9,463 nucleotides of DNA from assembly GCA_946543095.1 (NCBI GenBank), contig CAMNLO010000045.1, positions 1-9,463 of the forward strand, read 5' to 3'. This stretch comes from an uncultured bacterium. GTDB lineage: Bacteria > Bacillota > Clostridia > Lachnospirales > Lachnospiraceae. Positions 6,321 to 9,463 of the stretch are shown here, in pieces. Numbering within the stretch: the first letter of the stretch is position 1; each line of letters starts with the position of its first letter. Under the pieces are notes generated by a model, which worked only from the letters and a program-made list of their open reading frames with translations, made no database searches and was not told the origin of the DNA. A program made the translations under genes and the position numbers.

Positions 6321-8261
6321 CTATTTCACCACCGAAGCCCGCCGCACTTTTTTGGCCTCGTACAGCCGCTCGTCCGCCTTTCGGATCAGTTCGTTGTAGT
6401 TATTGGTGTCGTCGAAGACGCAGGTCACAAAGCCCAGGGAAAGCTCCACATAATAGGGCTTGTCGGAGGTGTTGTTGAAGTCCTCCGCGATCTGTTTGAT
6501 CTTTTTCTCAAGCTTCTCAGACGCCAGCTCATCCCGGACGGAAAACATTCCCATGAATTCGTCGCCTCCGGTGCGGCCCAGAAGTCCTTCCTCTCCGATG
6601 GCTTCCCGCAGGATCTCCGCGCACTTGCGGATGGCGAAATCCCCTTCCATATGGCCGAAGCCGTCGTTGATCTGCTTTAAGTGGTCTAAGTCCGCCATCA
6701 TGATCACCATGGGCTCCGATTTGTGTTCGTTTCCATAGTCTGTGGCGGCGCTCATAAACCCGAAACGGTTATAGAGACCGGTGAGATTATCGTGGCGGGC
6801 CACATTCTGCAGCATGTTCTGATACTGCTGCTGGGCCATGGAAAGGCTTAAATAGCGCAGGGCGGTGCCGATCTCCATGGAGAGGGTGTAGTAGAATTCG
6901 ATATCCTCCGGCTCGATCTCCACCCACATGATCCCGTACTGGATGTTCTCGTAGAATAACAGGAAGAAGGTTAAAAGCCCCTCCGAATTGTCCGGGGTAT
7001 CCGGCCTCAGGGAGTGGAGATAGATCTTCGGAGTGTCCGGCCCATCGTAGGCCCACCACTCATCCCCGTGCTGGTACAGATCAAAGAGCATATAGTCCGG
7101 AGCCGCCGGGAAATCTCCCTCCTCCACGACTCTGGGGGTTTCGAAGGTCCCGATGACGGCACTTTTCGCGCCGATCATGGAAAAGCAGCTGCCCAGGCGC
7201 TCATAGAAATCCTTCCTGGAGAAATTCTCCAGAAGCAGCTCCCTGGTCAGCAGCGGCCCCACCCAGGAATGATGGGCCCTGTCATGGTTTTTCCAGATAT
7301 TGGAGATCAGATCCCTCCGCTCGGTGTAGCGGAAAAGAGCATCCGCCATCTTCGGATCCGTATTGGGGCAGCAGCAGGAGGAACGGCGGATCAGGGGAGA
7401 GACGATCTCTTCGGATTCCACCTCTTCTCCCCTGAGGATGGCCAGAGCCTTCTCCATGGCCTTTTTGCACATGGTGTCGTAGTCCTGCTTCACCGTGGTC
7501 AGGGGGGGATTCATGAAGGAGGCAAGCTCCATATCGTCAAAGCCCGTTACCGCGATATCATGTCCCACCACAAGGCCCCGCTTCTCGCAGACCCTGTAGA
7601 CGGAGATCGCCATTTCGTCATTGGCGCAGACAATGGCCTCCAGGCCCGGATTCAGGTCCAGAAGCTCCTCCGCCAGCTCGTCCACATGCTCGGAAAAATC
7701 TCCGTACCGGATGGCATCATCGGAGATCTCCCGGTCATATTCCTTCATGACATCCAGAAAGGCCGAAAGGCGTTCCGCGGCGTCCAGGTTTCCGGATCTG
7801 GGACCGCCCAGATAGGCGATCTTTGTCAGATTGTGGACCTTGATGAGATGCTCCACCAGCGAGCGCATGCCGCTGTAATTGTCCGCGATGAGATAGGCAC
7901 CCTTCTTCGGCATGATCCTGGTCTCCGTCAGAATCATGGGAACATCGGGAAGGGAATCGATAAAACGCTCCGGAGTCATGGCCTTCTGGAAGATGGTGAG
8001 CGTCCCCACGGAAACAATCAGAAGATCCAGATCGGCATAGCCGCTGACGCTGTACAGGGAGGCATACTGATAGTCAAAGCGATTTGACTGCATGGAGAAT
8101 TCCTTCAGGAAGCTGGAACTCTCCGTGCCCAGATAGAAATGGGCATTCAGATCCGCCTTTTTAGCCAGCTCATACAGCTTTTTTACCATCCGCCTGGCGT
8201 GGTCGGAATGATAGTTTCCGACGATGACGCCGATGCGGGGTTTGCGTTTCTCTTCATCCAT
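6321..8261 (-). CDS. Cytoplasmic LacI-type sugar-binding / GAF-like / GGDEF diguanylate cyclase
   Basis: A 646-residue signalling protein. Residues 8-295 resemble the sugar-binding core of LacI/PurR regulators (RIGVIVGNYHSD at the start, LTKIAYLGGPR 145-155, AIVCANDEMAISVYR 209-223, DIAVTGFDDMELAS 235-248) but have no helix-turn-helix and no signal peptide, so it should sense a ligand inside the cell. Residues about 310-475 look GAF-like (weak call). After a short helical linker comes a GGDEF domain: HDNLTGLYNR (490-499), metal-binding D524 in ADLDHLKQIND, and an intact RTGGDEF (563-569), so c-di-GMP synthesis is expected. The RxxD product-inhibition site is absent (GEEG at that place). Three cysteines in a row (296-298) mark the end of the sensor domain. 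The ATG at 8261 has no ribosome site; a promoter nearby suggests a leaderless message. It runs convergent to kdgK and divergent from neuB; a link to either is inferred only from position. Confidence 0.9.
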   Translation of the reverse strand: MDEEKRKPRIGVIVGNYHSDHARRMVKKLYELAKKADLNAHFYLGTESSSFLKEFSMQSNRFDYQYASLYSVSGYADLDLLIVSVGTLTIFQKAMTPERFIDSLPDVPMILTETRIMPKKGAYLIADNYSGMRSLVEHLIKVHNLTKIAYLGGPRSGNLDAAERLSAFLDVMKEYDREISDDAIRYGDFSEHVDELAEELLDLNPGLEAIVCANDEMAISVYRVCEKRGLVVGHDIAVTGFDDMELASFMNPPLTTVKQDYDTMCKKAMEKALAILRGEEVESEEIVSPLIRRSSCCCPNTDPKMADALFRYTERRDLISNIWKNHDRAHHSWVGPLLTRELLLENFSRKDFYERLGSCFSMIGAKSAVIGTFETPRVVEEGDFPAAPDYMLFDLYQHGDEWWAYDGPDTPKIYLHSLRPDTPDNSEGLLTFFLLFYENIQYGIMWVEIEPEDIEFYYTLSMEIGTALRYLSLSMAQQQYQNMLQNVARHDNLTGLYNRFGFMSAATDYGNEHKSEPMVIMMADLDHLKQINDGFGHMEGDFAIRKCAEILREAIGEEGLLGRTGGDEFMGMFSVRDELASEKLEKKIKQIAEDFNNTSDKPYYVELSLGFVTCVFDDTNNYNELIRKADERLYEAKKVRRASVVK

Positions 8262-8267
8262 AGCAGT

Positions 8268-8296
8268 ATCATATCATTATTTATATCGCTTGAAAA
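8268..8296 (-). promoter_or_regulatory. Promoter predicted to give a leaderless GGDEF mRNA
   Basis: On the minus strand TTTTCA (8296-8291), 17 bases, TATGAT (8273-8268). Counting seven bases on from the -10 box puts the start point on the A of the ATG at 8261. This agrees with the lack of any Shine-Dalgarno sequence before that ATG. Confidence 0.5.
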
Positions 8297-8308
8297 GCAC
8301 CTTGATAA
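8280..8308 (-). promoter_or_regulatory. Alternative upstream promoter for the GGDEF gene
   Basis: On the minus strand TTATCA (8308-8303), 17 bases, TATAAA (8285-8280), with a start point near 8273 and a leader of only about 12 bases that still holds no ribosome site. Its -35 box overlaps the neuB -35 box on the other strand. Confidence 0.35.
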
Positions 8309-8330
8309 CAGTTATGCTTTCCTATATACT
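8302..8330 (+). promoter_or_regulatory. Promoter for the neuB-neuA cluster
   Basis: TTGATA (8302-8307), exactly 17 bases, TATACT (8325-8330): five of six consensus bases in each box. The start point would be near 8337, giving a leader of about 45 bases. A small palindrome, ATAAC-A-GTTAT (8305-8315), overlaps the -35 box and could be an operator, but it is short and may be chance. Confidence 0.7.
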
Positions 8331-8381
8331 GTAGATTATTGGAAAGGAATGACGGATTCACACAATATATAGGGGGATTTT

Positions 8382-9224
8382 ATGAGCAATTCAATCGAAC
8401 ATGTGTTTATTACCGCCGAGATCGGCATCAATCATAACGGCGATATGGGCATCGCGAAAAAACTGATCGACTGGGCCGCGCTGTCGGGCTGCGACGCGGT
8501 GAAATTCCAAAAGAGGACCGTGGACAAGGTCTACACAAAGGAATACCTGGAGAGCTACCGGGAAAGCCCCTGGGGCACCACCCAGAGAGCCCAGAAGGAA
8601 GGGCTGGAATTCGGCAAGGAGGAGTATGACGAGATCGACCGCTACTGCCGGGAAAAGGGCATCGAGTGGTTTGCCTCCGCCTGGGATCCCGATTCCCAGG
8701 AGTTTTTGCGCCAGTATCATCTGAAGCACAATAAGATCGCTTCCGCAATGCTGACCAATATGGAGCTGCTTCGGATGGTGGCTTCCGAACAGATCCCCAC
8801 CTTTATCGCCACGGGCATGAGCAGCTACGAGGAGATCGACGCGGCGGTGGAGGTGTTCCGGAAGGCGGACTGCCCCTTCGAGCTGATGCACTGCAACAGC
8901 ACCTATCCCATGCCGAAGGATGAGGCAAACCTGCGGATGATCCCCGCCCTGAAGGAACGGTATCACTGCCCCGTGGGCTACAGCGGCCACGAGGTAGGCA
9001 GGATCGTGTCCACCTCCGCAGTGGCCCTGGGAGCCACCTCCCTGGAGCGGCATGTGACCCTGGACAACACCATGTACGGCTCCGACCAGGCCGCATCCTT
9101 AAATGTGAAGGATCTGATGCGTCTGGTGGAGGATGTCCGTCTGATCGAGACCATTCTGGGGGACGGAGTGAAGGTCCTGTCGGAGAAGGAGCTGGCCACC
9201 AGAAAGAAATTAAGAGGTGTGTAA
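8382..9224 (+). CDS. neuB: N-acetylneuraminate (nonulosonic acid) synthase family protein lacking the SAF domain
   Basis: NeuB-type synthases condense phosphoenolpyruvate with an N-acetylated hexosamine to form a sialic-type nine-carbon acid for surface glycans. The 280-residue protein is the TIM-barrel half: TAEIGINHNGD (11-21), DAVKFQKR (38-45), FIATGMSS (141-148), HCNSTYPMP (170-178), GYSGHE (199-204) and LERHVTLD (221-228). H203 and H224 have the spacing of the two metal-binding histidines of Neisseria NeuB (215 and 236). Family members are usually about 340-350 residues with a C-terminal antifreeze-like SAF domain; this one stops at KELATRKKLRGV, just where SAF would begin, and neuA starts 30 bases later, so the domain is absent rather than frameshifted. 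AGGGGG (8371-8376) supports the start, 5 bases before ATG. The exact product (sialic, legionaminic, pseudaminic or another acid) cannot be told, so the gene symbol is by family. Confidence 0.85.
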   Translation: MSNSIEHVFITAEIGINHNGDMGIAKKLIDWAALSGCDAVKFQKRTVDKVYTKEYLESYRESPWGTTQRAQKEGLEFGKEEYDEIDRYCREKGIEWFASAWDPDSQEFLRQYHLKHNKIASAMLTNMELLRMVASEQIPTFIATGMSSYEEIDAAVEVFRKADCPFELMHCNSTYPMPKDEANLRMIPALKERYHCPVGYSGHEVGRIVSTSAVALGATSLERHVTLDNTMYGSDQAASLNVKDLMRLVEDVRLIETILGDGVKVLSEKELATRKKLRGV

Positions 9225-9254
9225 GAAACGGATTTGCACCGTGGGTGACAGAGA

Positions 9255-9463
9255 ATGCAGAATGACCTTTTAAAATATATCGACCCGGAGTACACTCTGG
9301 CGCTGATCCCCGCAAGGGGCGGCTCCAAATCCGTGCCGAAAAAAAACATCAGGCTCTTTCAGGGCCATCCCATGATCGCCTATTCCATCGCCGCCTGTGC
9401 GCTTTCCCAAGAGCTTTCCAGGATCATTGTTTCCACGGATTCCGAAGAGATCGCGGAGATCGC
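9255..9463 (+). CDS. neuA: CMP-nonulosonic acid cytidylyltransferase, N-terminal part (cut by window edge)
   Basis: The frame, translated by eye, starts MQNDLLKYIDPEYT and continues LALIPARGGSKSVPKKNI (15-32), the nucleotide-binding signature of CMP-sialic acid synthetases and related cytidylyltransferases. It is followed by GHPMIAYSIAACA (37-49) and IIVSTDSEEIAEI (57-69), also typical. The enzyme activates the NeuB product with CTP for transfer to surface glycans. An in-frame TGA at 9246-9248 sets the upstream limit, so the ATG at 9255 is the start; GGTGA (9244-9248) is a modest ribosome site 6 bases before it. It lies 30 bases after neuB, very likely in the same operon. Only 69 residues are visible. 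A fusion to further domains, common in this family, or a KdsB-like role cannot be excluded. Confidence 0.88.
   Translation, partial: MQNDLLKYIDPEYTLALIPARGGSKSVPKKNIRLFQGHPMIAYSIAACALSQELSRIIVSTDSEEIAEI

Noticed and set aside
7014..8087. 357-codon plus-strand open frame opposite the GGDEF gene
   Set aside because: The minus-strand frame encodes recognisable LacI-like and GGDEF motifs over the whole stretch; the plus-strand translation is low in complexity and unlike any family.
8280..8300. Possible catabolite-control (cre) site near TCAAGCGATATA
   Set aside because: The TG at one end and the CA at the other are missing, so it does not fit the cre consensus.
9190..9254. Possible frameshift removing the SAF domain of neuB
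   Set aside because: neuA starts 30 bases after the stop and the intervening bases hold no SAF-like sequence in any frame, so there is no lost domain to recover locally.

Overview
The window comes from a G+C-rich member of the Clostridia, most likely a Lachnospiraceae-type gut or rumen bacterium. This rests on the strong AGGAGG-type ribosome sites, the clostridial form of the SufBC proteins, a diguanylate cyclase with a LacI-like sugar-sensing front end, and G+C-rich genes separated by A+T-rich promoter gaps. The species cannot be named from the sequence alone. No RNA gene, insertion sequence, CRISPR array or phage gene was seen.

Layout. (1) Positions 1-4033, minus strand: one compact gene row that reads, in transcription order, a double-zinc-ribbon membrane protein of unknown function, uxaC (uronate isomerase), sufC and the start of sufB (iron-sulfur cluster assembly). 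The gaps are 2, 16 and 17 bases, so they probably form one transcript. (2) Positions 4034-4174: an A+T-rich divergent control region with a strong extended -10 promoter for the minus-strand row and a perfect 7+2+7 palindrome. (3) Positions 4175-6218, plus strand: kdgA (KDPG aldolase fused to a VOC/glyoxalase-fold domain) and kdgK (KDG kinase), closed by a strong hairpin terminator at 6242-6271. (4) Positions 6321-8261, minus strand: a 646-residue cytoplasmic protein with a LacI-type sugar-binding domain, a probable GAF-like region and an intact GGDEF domain. (5) Positions 8262-8381: divergent promoters whose -35 boxes overlap. (6) Positions 8382-9463, plus strand: neuB-like nonulosonic (sialic) acid synthase lacking its usual C-terminal SAF domain, then the start of a CMP-sugar cytidylyltransferase gene, cut by the window end.

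How the genes fit together. UxaC, KdgK and KdgA are three of the five steps that turn glucuronate or galacturonate into pyruvate and glyceraldehyde-3-phosphate. The oxidoreductase and dehydratase steps (UxuB/UxaB, UxuA/UxaA) are not in the window. The suf genes are placed as if co-transcribed with the uronate isomerase, which is unusual. The GGDEF protein lies between uronate catabolism and a surface-sugar (nonulosonate) biosynthesis cluster and could link sugar sensing to c-di-GMP signalling. The points most worth a second look are the aldolase-VOC fusion with a plausible intact metal site, the zinc-ribbon/uxaC/suf gene row, the predicted leaderless GGDEF mRNA, and the SAF-less NeuB.
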